Positions 19,976 through 28,524 of a stretch of 64,000 bases of DNA are shown one piece after another. Numbering within the stretch: the stretch's first letter is position 1; every line of letters starts with the position of its first letter. The notes beneath the pieces are model-generated. The model was not told the DNA's origin and searched no databases. It worked only from the letters and a program-made list of their open reading frames with translations. Both the position numbers and the translations under genes were made by a program. Where the stretch lies: the NCBI RefSeq assembly GCF_001422405.1, contig NZ_LMMV01000025.1:235708-299707 (forward strand). The letters are read 5' to 3'. The DNA is from Pseudorhodoferax sp. Leaf267 (GTDB lineage: Bacteria; Pseudomonadota; Gammaproteobacteria; Burkholderiales; Burkholderiaceae_C).

Positions 19976-21300
19976 CGCAATGCCGCCACCTGCGTCGTGG
20001 CCGGCACGGCCGTGCTGTACGACGCGGCCTTGGCCGAGAACTTCATGTGGTGCGCGCGGCCCAGCTTGGCCTTGTAGAAATCCACCATGAAGTCGGGCTT
20101 GAGCGCCTGGCCGTCCCAGGTGTAGGCCTTGAGGAACTGCTCGTCGTCCGCGCCCTTCTTGTCCCAGTTGGCCAGCAGCGACGAGGTGATGTACACGCGC
20201 TTGCCGTCCCAGCTCTGCGACACCATGTTGACCTGCTTGCCCGTCACCTGCTCGAAGGTCTGCTTCGGCTGCTCCGGGTCCGTCATGTCGAAGTAGCGCG
20301 TCTTGCCGTCCATGAACGTGTTGACCCACAGGCCCTTGCCGTCGGCCGTGATCGAGATGTCCACCGGCAGCGGGATCTTGGCCGGGTCGCCGATGGTCGC
20401 CACCTCCTTGGCCTGCCACTCGCCCTGGCCGTCCTGCTTGACGAGCCACAGCTTGGAGGTGAGCGCGGTCGCCGTCACGGCCCAGTTCTGCCCCGAGGCC
20501 AGCGACCAGCGGATCTCCAGCGGTGCGCCGGGCACCTCGAACACGCGGCGCGGCTGCATGGCCTTCAGATCCCACAGCGCCATGGTGGTGCCGAAGTTCT
20601 TCATGGCCGCCGCGTCCTGGATCAGCGTGCCCATGTCCATCATGTAGTTGGTCCAGCCCGTGAAGCTGGAGCTCAGCATCAGGTTCTTCTCGGGGTGCAC
20701 CGCGATGTCGTAGCCGTATCCGTCGCCCCCGCCGATCTCGGCCTGGCCCTTGGGCATGGGATGCAGCGAGACCAGCTTGCCCTGGTTGCTGTAGACCGCG
20801 ATGCCGGTCGCGCCGCCGTGGTCTTTCGCGTTCGACAGCCCTTGCACCATCATGCGGCCCGGCAGCGCGTAGAAGGTGTGTGGCCCGACGAAGCCAGTCT
20901 TGGCCGCGAAGTCGCCGATGGTGCGCACGAGCTTGGGCCTGGCCGGGTTGCTGCCCACGTCGAACACGAAAATCTTGTTGTCGTCCAGGCGGCCGGCCCA
21001 CAGCTGCTTGCGGTCGTCCGTGAAGCCCATGTGGTGCGCCTCGCCGCGCCCCCCGACCGACAGGCTGTGGATCACCTGGCCGTAGGTCTTGCTGCCGGGC
21101 GCCACGTCGATGGTGACGAGCTTGTCCGAGCCGTCGCCCATGCCCTGGACGCCCAGCGTCCACACGTGCAGGTAATGCTCCTGGCCCTTGATGAGCCGGG
21201 CCATGTAGGGCGAGTTGCAGGTCTCGTCGGCCTGCGCGGGCGGCAGGCCGAGCAGCAGCGCGGCAGCCGCGGCCAAAGGGATGAGGCGGAACGCTGGCAT
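19972..21300 (-). CDS. mtoX: Methanethiol oxidase (SBP56/selenium-binding protein family)
   Basis: A 442-residue protein of the SBP56 family. It has a signal peptide (ending PAQADE), as bacterial methanethiol oxidases do, then a propeller-type body with EAHHMGFTDDRKQLWAGRLD, GPHTFYALPGRMMVQGLSN, DIAVHPEKNLMLSSSFTGW and the closing LGRAHHMKFS, all strongly conserved in the family. It would oxidise methanethiol to formaldehyde, sulfide and hydrogen peroxide in the periplasm using copper. The downstream SCO1/SenC and MauG-like genes match the known mtoX neighbourhood. The 246 bp upstream (21301-21546) hold no gene and should contain the promoter. Confidence 0.88.
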   Translation of the reverse strand: MPAFRLIPLAAAAALLLGLPPAQADETCNSPYMARLIKGQEHYLHVWTLGVQGMGDGSDKLVTIDVAPGSKTYGQVIHSLSVGGRGEAHHMGFTDDRKQLWAGRLDDNKIFVFDVGSNPARPKLVRTIGDFAAKTGFVGPHTFYALPGRMMVQGLSNAKDHGGATGIAVYSNQGKLVSLHPMPKGQAEIGGGDGYGYDIAVHPEKNLMLSSSFTGWTNYMMDMGTLIQDAAAMKNFGTTMALWDLKAMQPRRVFEVPGAPLEIRWSLASGQNWAVTATALTSKLWLVKQDGQGEWQAKEVATIGDPAKIPLPVDISITADGKGLWVNTFMDGKTRYFDMTDPEQPKQTFEQVTGKQVNMVSQSWDGKRVYITSSLLANWDKKGADDEQFLKAYTWDGQALKPDFMVDFYKAKLGRAHHMKFSAKAASYSTAVPATTQVAALR

Positions 21301-21546
21301 GGGCTGTCTCCTTTCTGCGGGTGGACCCAGCCGGCGTGCAGACCCCGTTCGCCGGCTGTGTGGAGCGTGCTTGCGATGTGGTCCGGCAAGCGTGACAGCT
21401 TTCGCGCGCGTTGAACAGGGGAGAGGTGTTACGGCTCGTGAGGCGGCGTGGGATTGTCAGACCGCAGGGCGGCCTTTGCGGCTCGAATGTCCCAAGCGCG
21501 GCATCGTCGAGTGGGCTCAACCACCGGCGAGCGGTCCTCTGCTTGA

Positions 21547-22215
21547 CTAGATTGAAAGCCCAAGGGCTCGGGCCAGATCCTTCACCGCCTCGTATGCCGG
21601 TTGAACACTCCCCACGGTACCGATCACCGCACCTATGCCACCGAGCCAGCGAAGCAGTCGCCCCTTGTTTGGCGTTTCCTGTTGAAGTTCTACCGATGCT
21701 TTGTCCACGTCTGCAATCAGCTCCGCACGTAGGTCCGGCGCGACATCCTGTGCGCGGTCCAAACTGTCACGCAAGTTCGCCAGGCCCGCGAGCAGCGCAA
21801 TCTTTTCGCCGTCGCCCCACGCCTGCTGAACGTACGCTAACGAGCCGGCACCGGTCTGGAGTGAACCAATCGTTCCGTTGTTGTGAATGATCACTGGCAT
21901 GGGGATTGCCGTAGTTGGCTGGTCTGGGCGTTTTGCTGGCACGTTTCGAAGCGCCCACAGATAGCGCCTCACGAGATTGGCCACGGTTGCATGGGCCAGC
22001 GCATAGGTGTGCTCCAGCCCGACCACATGCGTCACGTGAACGCCGAAGCGCCCCAAGTGACGAACGTAGGCTCCTTCAAGCCCTTGATCGGCAGTCTTCA
22101 AGGCACGAGTACCCCAATCCAACAGCTGCGCATCGACACCATTTTCCAGCGGGCTTTGGAACGATCGGGGGACCGTCTCTAGTGCGGTCGCGATAGCGCG
22201 GGCTCGGTCGGACAT
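21547..22215 (-). CDS. Hypothetical protein
   Basis: I do not recognise this 222-residue protein. Residues 1-95 are a mixed helical region with LEHTYALAHATVANLVRRYLWALRNVP. Then comes a short IIHNNGTIGSLQTGAGS element, a helical stretch with many acidic residues, and a weakly hydrophobic C-terminal segment LLRWLGGIGAVIGTVGSVQPAY that might touch membrane. Two 60-base samples are 37 of 60 G/C, below the flanking genes, which suggests acquisition. It lies between mtoX and a ParDE module; the 271 bp upstream (22216-22486) contain no gene I can support. Confidence 0.6.
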   Translation of the reverse strand: MSDRARAIATALETVPRSFQSPLENGVDAQLLDWGTRALKTADQGLEGAYVRHLGRFGVHVTHVVGLEHTYALAHATVANLVRRYLWALRNVPAKRPDQPTTAIPMPVIIHNNGTIGSLQTGAGSLAYVQQAWGDGEKIALLAGLANLRDSLDRAQDVAPDLRAELIADVDKASVELQQETPNKGRLLRWLGGIGAVIGTVGSVQPAYEAVKDLARALGLSI

Positions 22216-22486
22216 GCTCTCTCACTACAGCACAGCGAGTCGCGCGGCAAAGCCAGTACCGCTCGGACCGCGGCCCCGTGAGAACTCAGAACGCTCGAAC
22301 TCAGTTTGCTTCCTATCAAGATTGACCGATGCGTCCGCAGACGCACTTGAGGACAGCGAGTCAAAGTAGGTTTGGGCCTCAGGTGGCAACATGTTTTGGC
22401 CTACTTGCGGACTGAGGCTTGCTGCTTGGTCTGCAGGACATCGGACAAATGGATGGAGTGATCCGGATCAAAGCTTTTGTCAGTCG

Positions 22487-22819
22487 TCATGGCGGATCGC
22501 TGGGCTCCAGCATCCAGACAGGGATGTCGCGCTGGCCGTGCAGCACGCGCCAGACATCGATGTGGTCGTCGCGCTCAATGTAGAAGACCAGATGCGGGTA
22601 CCGCGTGAGCGGCCAGAAGCGCACGCCCGGTAAGCCCAATTCGTGGGCGTATCGAGGTGAGCCGGTTGTGGGCTGGCGGGCGATGTGCCGATACGCGCGC
22701 TCCAGCGCATCGACGAAACCAGATGCGGCAGTGTTGGCCTGTTGTTCCAGGTACCAGTCGATCGCGTCATAGACATCCTGGCGGGCTTGCGCGCGCAGGA
22801 TGACCGGCTTCTGAGTCAA
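22487..22819 (-). CDS. parE: ParE/RelE-type toxin
   Basis: A 110-residue toxin of the RelE/ParE superfamily: RQDVYDAIDWYLEQQ in helix 1-2, then VDALERAYRHIARQP, and the beta sheet GVRFWPLTRYPHLVFYIERDDHIDVWRVLHGQRDIP, typical of the family. ParE toxins poison gyrase, RelE-like ones cut mRNA; the fold alone does not decide. Its ATG overlaps the antitoxin stop by four bases. Confidence 0.88.
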   Translation of the reverse strand: MTQKPVILRAQARQDVYDAIDWYLEQQANTAASGFVDALERAYRHIARQPTTGSPRYAHELGLPGVRFWPLTRYPHLVFYIERDDHIDVWRVLHGQRDIPVWMLEPSDPP

Positions 22820-23070
22820 CGTGCGCGCCCTCCCTCCACGGAGGGCTTTCGAATGCGGTCGCGCAAGCTTTGGAAGTAGGCTTCATCCGCCACGCCCGCT
22901 GGCGCGGACGCTGCGCCAGCAAGCAGCAAGCCGCGGAGTTGCAGACGGTCCTGATCGCGGCGGATCAGTTCGCGCACGTACTCGCTGCTGGTGCCGTAGC
23001 CGCGTGCGCTCACCTGTTCGTCCACGAACGACTTCAGTGTATCGGGCAAGGAGATGTTCATGGTGCTCAT
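22816..23070 (-). CDS. parD: ParD-type antitoxin
   Basis: An 84-residue ribbon-helix-helix antitoxin: MNISLPDTLKSFVDEQVSARGYGTSSEYVRELIRRDQD is the DNA-binding part, and the C-terminal half (ADEAYFQSLRDRIRKP) should wrap the toxin. ATG at 23070 or the fourth codon (23061). It precedes and overlaps the toxin gene. A direct repeat upstream (23090-23107) may be its operator. Confidence 0.88.
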   Translation of the reverse strand: MSTMNISLPDTLKSFVDEQVSARGYGTSSEYVRELIRRDQDRLQLRGLLLAGAASAPAGVADEAYFQSLRDRIRKPSVEGGRAR

Positions 23071-23089
23071 GGCGCAAGCTTACGGCAGC

Positions 23090-23107
23090 TTGGCAAAATT
23101 TGGCAAA
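23090..23107. promoter_or_regulatory. Direct repeat upstream of parD, possible operator
   Basis: TTGGCAAA occurs at 23090-23097 and again at 23100-23107, a 10-bp period, in the 59-bp gap between the AEC carrier stop and parD. A one-turn repeat suits ribbon-helix-helix dimers binding side by side; binding is inferred. Confidence 0.35.
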
Positions 23108-23129
23108 TCGCGGGTCGAATGACCCCCGC

Positions 23130-24062
23130 TCACACCCACGCCAACCACAGATTGATCGTCAGGAACGACAGCGTCGTCGCCGCCAGCAGCGCCGCCGCGG
23201 CCAGGCCATCCAGCCCGTATTTCTGCGCCAGCACCGGGTAGATGCTGAGCATGGGCACGCTCGCGTAGATCACGGCCGCGCGCAGCAGCGAGGGGTCGGC
23301 GGGCGGGAACAGCGTGATGGCCAGCAGCACCGCGGCCGGGTGCAGCAGCAGCTTGCCCAGCGCCACCGTGGCCACGTCGCGCAGCATGCCGCCGGGGCGC
23401 AGGCCGACCAGCGCGCCGCCGATCACAAACAGTGCGAGCGGGCTGGCGGCGCCGGCCACCACGCCCACGGTGCGCTGCAGCACGTCGGGCACGGGGATGT
23501 CCAGCGCCGTCACGCCGATGCCCACGCAGATCGCGATGATGAGCGGGTTGCGCACCAAGCGCGCCACGATCACGCGCAGGCGCGACCACAGGCTGCCGCT
23601 GGCGTCGTCCGCATCGGCCGCGGCCAGCGCCAGCGGCACGATCAGCAGGTTCTCGATGAGCATGGACAGCGCCAGCCCCACGCTGGCGGTGGCGCCGCCC
23701 ACCAGTTGCGAGGCCACCGGGTAGCCGATGAAGGCGCTGTTGGAGTTGGCCATGCCGAGCGACAGCAGCGCCGATTTGGCCGAGCCGTCACCACGCCTTC
23801 GCGCCCACCACCAGACGCCGGCCAGCACGGCCAGCGAACCGGCCCCGTAGGCCAGCAGGTAGCGCGGGTTCAGGATGTCGCCCAGCGGGCGGCTGGACAG
23901 CGCGCGGAACAGCAGGGCCGGCAGCGCGATCAGCGTCACGAAGCGGCCCAGCACGCGCATCTGGTCCTGCGTGAACACGCCGTAGCGCACGACCAGAAAG
24001 CCGCACAGGATCAGCAGGTAGATCGGTGCGGTGGCAGCGAGCACGCTGCCGGTGTTGGTCAT
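23130..24062 (-). CDS. AEC-family auxin efflux carrier-like transporter
   Basis: A 310-residue membrane protein with about ten hydrophobic helices, starting APIYLLILCGFLVVRYG. SLGMANSNSAFIGYPV and RNPLIIAICVGIG are family motifs. AEC carriers move organic acids such as malate or aromatic acids. Its ATG overlaps the quiC stop (ATGA), so it is the last gene of the quinate-type operon and may export or import a ring-acid intermediate such as protocatechuate. Confidence 0.85.
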   Translation of the reverse strand: MTNTGSVLAATAPIYLLILCGFLVVRYGVFTQDQMRVLGRFVTLIALPALLFRALSSRPLGDILNPRYLLAYGAGSLAVLAGVWWWARRRGDGSAKSALLSLGMANSNSAFIGYPVASQLVGGATASVGLALSMLIENLLIVPLALAAADADDASGSLWSRLRVIVARLVRNPLIIAICVGIGVTALDIPVPDVLQRTVGVVAGAASPLALFVIGGALVGLRPGGMLRDVATVALGKLLLHPAAVLLAITLFPPADPSLLRAAVIYASVPMLSIYPVLAQKYGLDGLAAAALLAATTLSFLTINLWLAWV

Positions 24063-25951
24063 GGCGGGGCGCTGTCCCGCCAGAGTGCCATCGCCGCCAG
24101 CCGCACCGGCGCATTCGCCGCGCCGTAGCCCGCATAGCCGCCGATGCGCTGCACCAGCTCGAAGTGGAAGCGCTCCTCGAACGGCGCCAGGTAGAGCTGC
24201 AGGAACTCGCCGCCGCCCGGCTCGCGGTCGTACAGGATGCCCAGCGCGCGCAGGTCGGCCAGCCGCGCGGCGTCGATGTCGAACTTGGCCTCGATGTCGT
24301 CGTAGTAGTTGGCCGGCACGGGCAGCAGCGGCGCGCCCGCGGCCTGCAGCGCGCGTGCCGTGGCGACGAGGTCGTCCACGTGCACCGCAATCTGCTGCAC
24401 ACCGGCACCGCGGAACTGCGACACCGAGCGTGACGTCGAGGTGTTCTCGCGCTCCGACACGGTGATGGACACGCGCACCGCGCGGTCGGCGGATTCCAGC
24501 TCGCGGCTGCGGATCACGCCATAGGGGTCGTGCAGCACCACCTGGCGCTCGGCCGACAGGCCCAGCACCGCGCGGTGGAACAGCAGCCAGGGCTCGACCT
24601 GCCCGGCCGGCACGGCCTGTACCACGTGGTCGATGCGTGCCGCGGCGCCTGCCGGCGTGGCACGCAGCGCGGCCTCGTCGATGTCGAAGAAGGCTTCGAA
24701 CGCATGGCGTCCCGCGACCGGCGGCGCACACACATGCAGCAGGCTGCCATCGGGTGCGCGCACGGCCGGGATGCTCAGTTCCTGCGCGCCATGCCCTGTC
24801 ACGCGCGGGCTCAGCAAAGCCTCGGCACGCGCCAGCGTGGCGGCCTGGTCGGGCGTGGTCAGCGCCAGCGCGCAGACGGATGGGCCATGCAGATCGAAGT
24901 GGCTGCGCGCGGGCGAGTCGGCCTCCAGGTTCAGCACGAGGCGCACCTCGCCCTGGCCGTACAGCTGCACGTCCTTGCTCTTGTGCGTGCCGATGCGCGC
25001 AAAGCCCATGGACTGCAACCAGCCCGCCATACGCGCGCCCGAGGCCGGGTCGACCGCGAACTCCACGAAGCCCCAGCCGGCCAAAGGCGGCGCGGCCGGC
25101 GGGTCGAACAGCGGCACCTTCAGCGCATCGGCCGGCGCGGCATGCCGCACCTGGTCTTCCAGCCACAGCAGCGAGCGCATCGCGTCCACGGCATTGGCGC
25201 GCGCCGACGTGGAGCGGAACTCGTCGTTGAACACCTCCAGCGACAGCGGCCCGGTGTAGCCCGCATCCACCACCGCGCGCGTGAAGCGCGTGACCTCCAT
25301 CTCGCCCTGGCCCGGGAAGCAGCGGTAGTGCCGGCTGTGGCTCAGCACGTCGGTGTTGACCCAGGGCGCATCGGCCAGCTGCACGAAGAAGATCTTCTCG
25401 CCCGGCAGCTGCGCAATCGGCGCCGGGTCGTCACGCACGGCCAGCGTGTGGAAGCTGTCCAGCGTGAGGCCCAGGTGCGGATGGTTCACGCGCTTCACGA
25501 CCTCCCAAGCTTGCGCGAAGCGGTTGACCTTGGTGCCCCAGGCCAGTGCCTCGTAGGAGACATACATGCCGCGCTGCTCCGCCCGCTCGGCCAGCTGCGC
25601 GAACTGCTCGGCCAGCAGCGCCGGGTCGCCCAGCGCGTCGGGCTGCACGTTGGAGCAGACCAGCAGCATGCGCGTGCCCAGCTCGGCCATCAGGTCGAAC
25701 TTGCGCTCGGCGCGCTCCAGGTTGCGCGCCAGCATCCTGGGCGTGGCCGCATCGAAGTCGCGGAACGGCTGGAACAGGTCGATCGTGATGCCCAGGTCGG
25801 CCGCCATGCGGCGCACATCGGCCGCGCTGCCGGGGAACTGCAGCAGGTCGTTCTCGAAGATCTCCACACCGTCGAAACGCGCGGCGGCTGCGGCCTGCAG
25901 CTTGTCGGGCAGCAGGCCCGAGAGGCAGACGGTGGCGATGGCGCGGCGCAT
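24059..25951 (-). CDS. quiC: 3-dehydroshikimate dehydratase, sugar-isomerase/HPPD-like fusion (QuiC)
   Basis: A 630-residue two-domain enzyme. Residues 1-285 are a xylose isomerase-like TIM barrel (CLSGLLPDKLQAA, SYEALAWG, DSFHTLA, KIFFVQLAD, SLEVFNDEF). Residues 295-630 are a 4-hydroxyphenylpyruvate dioxygenase-like VOC region (GWGFVEFAVD, RIDHVVQAVP, GVQQIAVHVDD, FLQLYLAPFEERFHFELVQRIGGY). This layout is that of Pseudomonas-type QuiC, which converts 3-dehydroshikimate to protocatechuate. It follows aroQ by 6 bp. The separate genes at 7847 and 8752 are split paralogues. Confidence 0.9.
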   Translation of the reverse strand: MRRAIATVCLSGLLPDKLQAAAAARFDGVEIFENDLLQFPGSAADVRRMAADLGITIDLFQPFRDFDAATPRMLARNLERAERKFDLMAELGTRMLLVCSNVQPDALGDPALLAEQFAQLAERAEQRGMYVSYEALAWGTKVNRFAQAWEVVKRVNHPHLGLTLDSFHTLAVRDDPAPIAQLPGEKIFFVQLADAPWVNTDVLSHSRHYRCFPGQGEMEVTRFTRAVVDAGYTGPLSLEVFNDEFRSTSARANAVDAMRSLLWLEDQVRHAAPADALKVPLFDPPAAPPLAGWGFVEFAVDPASGARMAGWLQSMGFARIGTHKSKDVQLYGQGEVRLVLNLEADSPARSHFDLHGPSVCALALTTPDQAATLARAEALLSPRVTGHGAQELSIPAVRAPDGSLLHVCAPPVAGRHAFEAFFDIDEAALRATPAGAAARIDHVVQAVPAGQVEPWLLFHRAVLGLSAERQVVLHDPYGVIRSRELESADRAVRVSITVSERENTSTSRSVSQFRGAGVQQIAVHVDDLVATARALQAAGAPLLPVPANYYDDIEAKFDIDAARLADLRALGILYDREPGGGEFLQLYLAPFEERFHFELVQRIGGYAGYGAANAPVRLAAMALWRDSAPP

Positions 25952-25957
25952 GGTGAC

Positions 25958-26404
25958 TTAGCCTTGCACGGGGCGTGCCAGATTCACGGCCGTGCGCAAG
26001 GCCAGCAGGTAGCTGTCCACGCCGAAGCCCGCGATCTGGCCCTTGGCAATCTCGGCGATCACCGAGTGGTGGCGGAAGGCTTCGCGTGCATGGATGTTGG
26101 ACATGTGCACCTCGACGATGGGGCACTTCAGGATGGCCAGCGCGTCGCGGATGCCGTAGCTGTAGTGCGTCCAGGCACCGGCGTTGATGAGCACGCCGTC
26201 CACCTCGTCGAAATACGCCTGGTGGATGCGCTCGGCCATCGCACCTTCGAAGTTGGTCTGGAAGCATTCGACCTCGACCCCCAGCTCCTGGCCCAGTGCG
26301 ACGAGTTGCGCGTCGATCTCGGCCAGCGTGGTCGTGCCGTACTGCTTCGGGTCGCGCTTGCCGAACATGTTGAGGTTGATGCCGTTCAGCACGAGGAATT
26401 TCAT
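25958..26404 (-). CDS. aroQ: Type II 3-dehydroquinate dehydratase
   Basis: A 148-residue class II dehydroquinase, dodecameric in known members. NGINLNMFGKRDPKQYG supplies the active-site Arg and Tyr, NAGAWTHYSYGIRDAL the substrate loop, and EVHMSNIHAREAFRHHS the catalytic His region. It makes 3-dehydroshikimate from 3-dehydroquinate. In this operon it feeds QuiC, so a catabolic role is likely rather than aromatic amino acid synthesis. Confidence 0.93.
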   Translation of the reverse strand: MKFLVLNGINLNMFGKRDPKQYGTTTLAEIDAQLVALGQELGVEVECFQTNFEGAMAERIHQAYFDEVDGVLINAGAWTHYSYGIRDALAILKCPIVEVHMSNIHAREAFRHHSVIAEIAKGQIAGFGVDSYLLALRTAVNLARPVQG

Positions 26405-26418
26405 GGTGGTGTCCCGGT

Positions 26419-27465
26419 TCAATGGATGTCCACCGAGCGGCCGCTCTGGGCTGCTTCGGCGATGGCTTCGGTGATCTGGAGGTTCTGCAGCCCGTCTTGC
26501 GCGCTCACCAGCGGCGCGGCCTCGCCGCGCACCACGGCGCCGAAGTGCTCGATCTGGTGCTTGAGCGGGTCGTCGCGCACCAGGCCCACGGTGCCCACCT
26601 CGAACGGCTTCCACCACGAGCGGTCCTGCTCGCGCGGGTAGGTCTTGAGCCGCATGGTGGGGACCGACAGGCTGCCGTTGGTGCCGGTGACGACGTAGCA
26701 GTCCTCGTCGTCGTAGCTCGGGTAGGCCTTGTTCTCCTGGCTGGTCTGCTCCCAGCTGCGCGCGCAGGCCGCGGTGTCCGACAGCAAAAAGCTGCCCAGC
26801 GCGCCGTTGGCGAAGCGCAGGTTGATGGCCACCGTGTCCTCCACCGCGAAGCCGCGCGTGGCGTTGGACGCGAAGGCCTGCACGGCCGCGATCTCGCCGC
26901 ACAGCATGCGCAGGTTGTGCACCTCGTGGATCATGTTCAGCAGGATGGGGCCGCCACCCAGCTCGCGGCGCCAGGGGCCGTCGGCGAAGTAGCTGGCGGC
27001 CTTGTAGAAGGTGGCGCTGCCCATCACGCCGACCAGCCGGCCGAGCTGGCCCGAGGCGATGACCTGCGCGGCCTTGGCCATGATGGGGCTGTGCGCGCGG
27101 TGGTGGCCGATCAGCACCTTGGCGCCGGTCTGCGCCACGCGCTCGGCCAGCTGCCGGCCTTCGGCCACGGTGGTGGCGATGGGTTTTTCGAGCAGGATGG
27201 GCAGCTCGGCCGCGATGCATTGCAGCGCCTGCGGCACATGCAGCTGGTTGGGCGTGGCGAGCACCAGCCCGTCAGGCCGGTCGCGCGCCAGCAGTTCCTC
27301 GATCGAGGCGTACAGCGGAACGCCGGCCCGCGCGGCCGTGGCGGCCGCGTTGGGCGATGGATCGACCACGGCCGACAGCGTGCAGCGGGCGCTGGCCTGG
27401 GCCACGCCCATGTGGGCCTGGCCGATGTAGCCGGCACCGGCCACGGCGATGCGGGTCCTGCCCAT
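26419..27465 (-). CDS. Gfo/Idh/MocA family oxidoreductase
   Basis: A 348-residue NAD(P)-dependent dehydrogenase. The Rossmann motif is GAGYIGQAHM near residue 10; ILLEKPIATT carries the EKP motif with its catalytic Lys; GGGPILLNMIHEVHNLRML holds the usual His. It lies 14 bp before aroQ, in the operon position expected of the first oxidation step on quinate or shikimate. No AroE/QuiB or PQQ-type QuiA gene is in the operon, so this enzyme may fill that role (inference). Confidence 0.85.
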   Translation of the reverse strand: MGRTRIAVAGAGYIGQAHMGVAQASARCTLSAVVDPSPNAAATAARAGVPLYASIEELLARDRPDGLVLATPNQLHVPQALQCIAAELPILLEKPIATTVAEGRQLAERVAQTGAKVLIGHHRAHSPIMAKAAQVIASGQLGRLVGVMGSATFYKAASYFADGPWRRELGGGPILLNMIHEVHNLRMLCGEIAAVQAFASNATRGFAVEDTVAINLRFANGALGSFLLSDTAACARSWEQTSQENKAYPSYDDEDCYVVTGTNGSLSVPTMRLKTYPREQDRSWWKPFEVGTVGLVRDDPLKHQIEHFGAVVRGEAAPLVSAQDGLQNLQITEAIAEAAQSGRSVDIH

Positions 27466-27476
27466 GGCGCAGGGGC

Positions 27477-28475
27477 TTACTTGCGCACCTTGGCCAGCTC
27501 GGCCTGCAGTTCGGCGACCACTTCCTGGCCCACGGTCACGGCATGCTTGGCCGTCACGGGGCGCATCTTGTCGCGCATCTTTGCCACCTCGGCCGGTGGC
27601 AGCTCGGTCACCTGCATGCCGGCCTTCTTCATGTTGTCGAGCGCGGTGGCGACCTGGGCGCGCGCCTGCTCGCGCTGGTACTTGGTGGCCTCGGCGGCGG
27701 CGCTGGCGATGATCTTCTGCTGCTCGGGCGAGAGGCCGTCCCAGAACTTCTTGCTGATCAGCACCGACTGCGGGTTGTACTGGTGGTGGCTGAGCACCAG
27801 GTACTTCTGCACCTCGAAGAACTTGTTGGCGTTGATCACGGTGACCGGGTTCTCCTGCCCGTCGACGGCCTTTTGCTCCATCGCGGCGTAGACCTCGGGG
27901 AAGGGCAGCGGCGTGGGGTTGGCATCCACGGCCTTGACCCAGTCCACGTTGATCGGGTTGGGGATCACGCGCAGCTTCAGGCCCGCCAGGTCTTCCACCT
28001 TGGTGATGGGGCGCTTGCTGTTGGTGATGTCGCGAAAGCCCAGCTCGAAGTACGACAGGCCGATCAAGCCCTTGGGCACCAGCTTCTCGTGCAGCTTCTT
28101 GCCGAAGGGGCCGTCCACGATGGCCTCTACCTCGGCGTTGCTGCCGAACATGAATGGGAAGTCGTAGATCGCGAATTCCTTGACCTGGCTGGCCAGGATG
28201 CCGGAGTTCATCGACGCCATCTCCAGCGTGCCGCCCTGGATCGCCGAGACGTTGGCCTGGTCGCTGCCCAGCGTGCCGCCGGGGAACAGGTTGACCTTGA
28301 GCTTGCCGCCGGACTTGGCCGCCACGATCTCGGCGAACTTCTCCATGCCCATCACGATGGGGTGGCCCTTGGGGTTCTGCGTGGCGAACTTGATCGTCTT
28401 GTCCTGCGCCTGGGCGGCGCCGAATGCGGCGATGGCAGCGGCAGCGACGAGGGTCTTGAGCATCAGTCGTTTCAT
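27477..28475 (-). CDS. dctP: TRAP transporter solute-binding protein (DctP family)
   Basis: A 332-residue periplasmic receptor. Signal peptide MKRLMLKTLVAAAAIAAFGAAQAQ; then KTIKFATQNPKGHPIVMGMEKFAEIV, GTLEMASMNSGILA, and the family core LAGLKLRVIPNPI with the ligand-carboxylate Arg, and QENPVTVI. It sits with dctM and dctQ genes and the aroQ/quiC enzymes, so a quinate- or shikimate-like acid is the probable ligand. Confidence 0.92.
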   Translation of the reverse strand: MKRLMLKTLVAAAAIAAFGAAQAQDKTIKFATQNPKGHPIVMGMEKFAEIVAAKSGGKLKVNLFPGGTLGSDQANVSAIQGGTLEMASMNSGILASQVKEFAIYDFPFMFGSNAEVEAIVDGPFGKKLHEKLVPKGLIGLSYFELGFRDITNSKRPITKVEDLAGLKLRVIPNPINVDWVKAVDANPTPLPFPEVYAAMEQKAVDGQENPVTVINANKFFEVQKYLVLSHHQYNPQSVLISKKFWDGLSPEQQKIIASAAAEATKYQREQARAQVATALDNMKKAGMQVTELPPAEVAKMRDKMRPVTAKHAVTVGQEVVAELQAELAKVRK

Positions 28476-28524
28476 GGGTGTCTCCGGAGGTTGAACGCGG
28501 GTGGGTAAGAGGGGCGGGCAGGCT

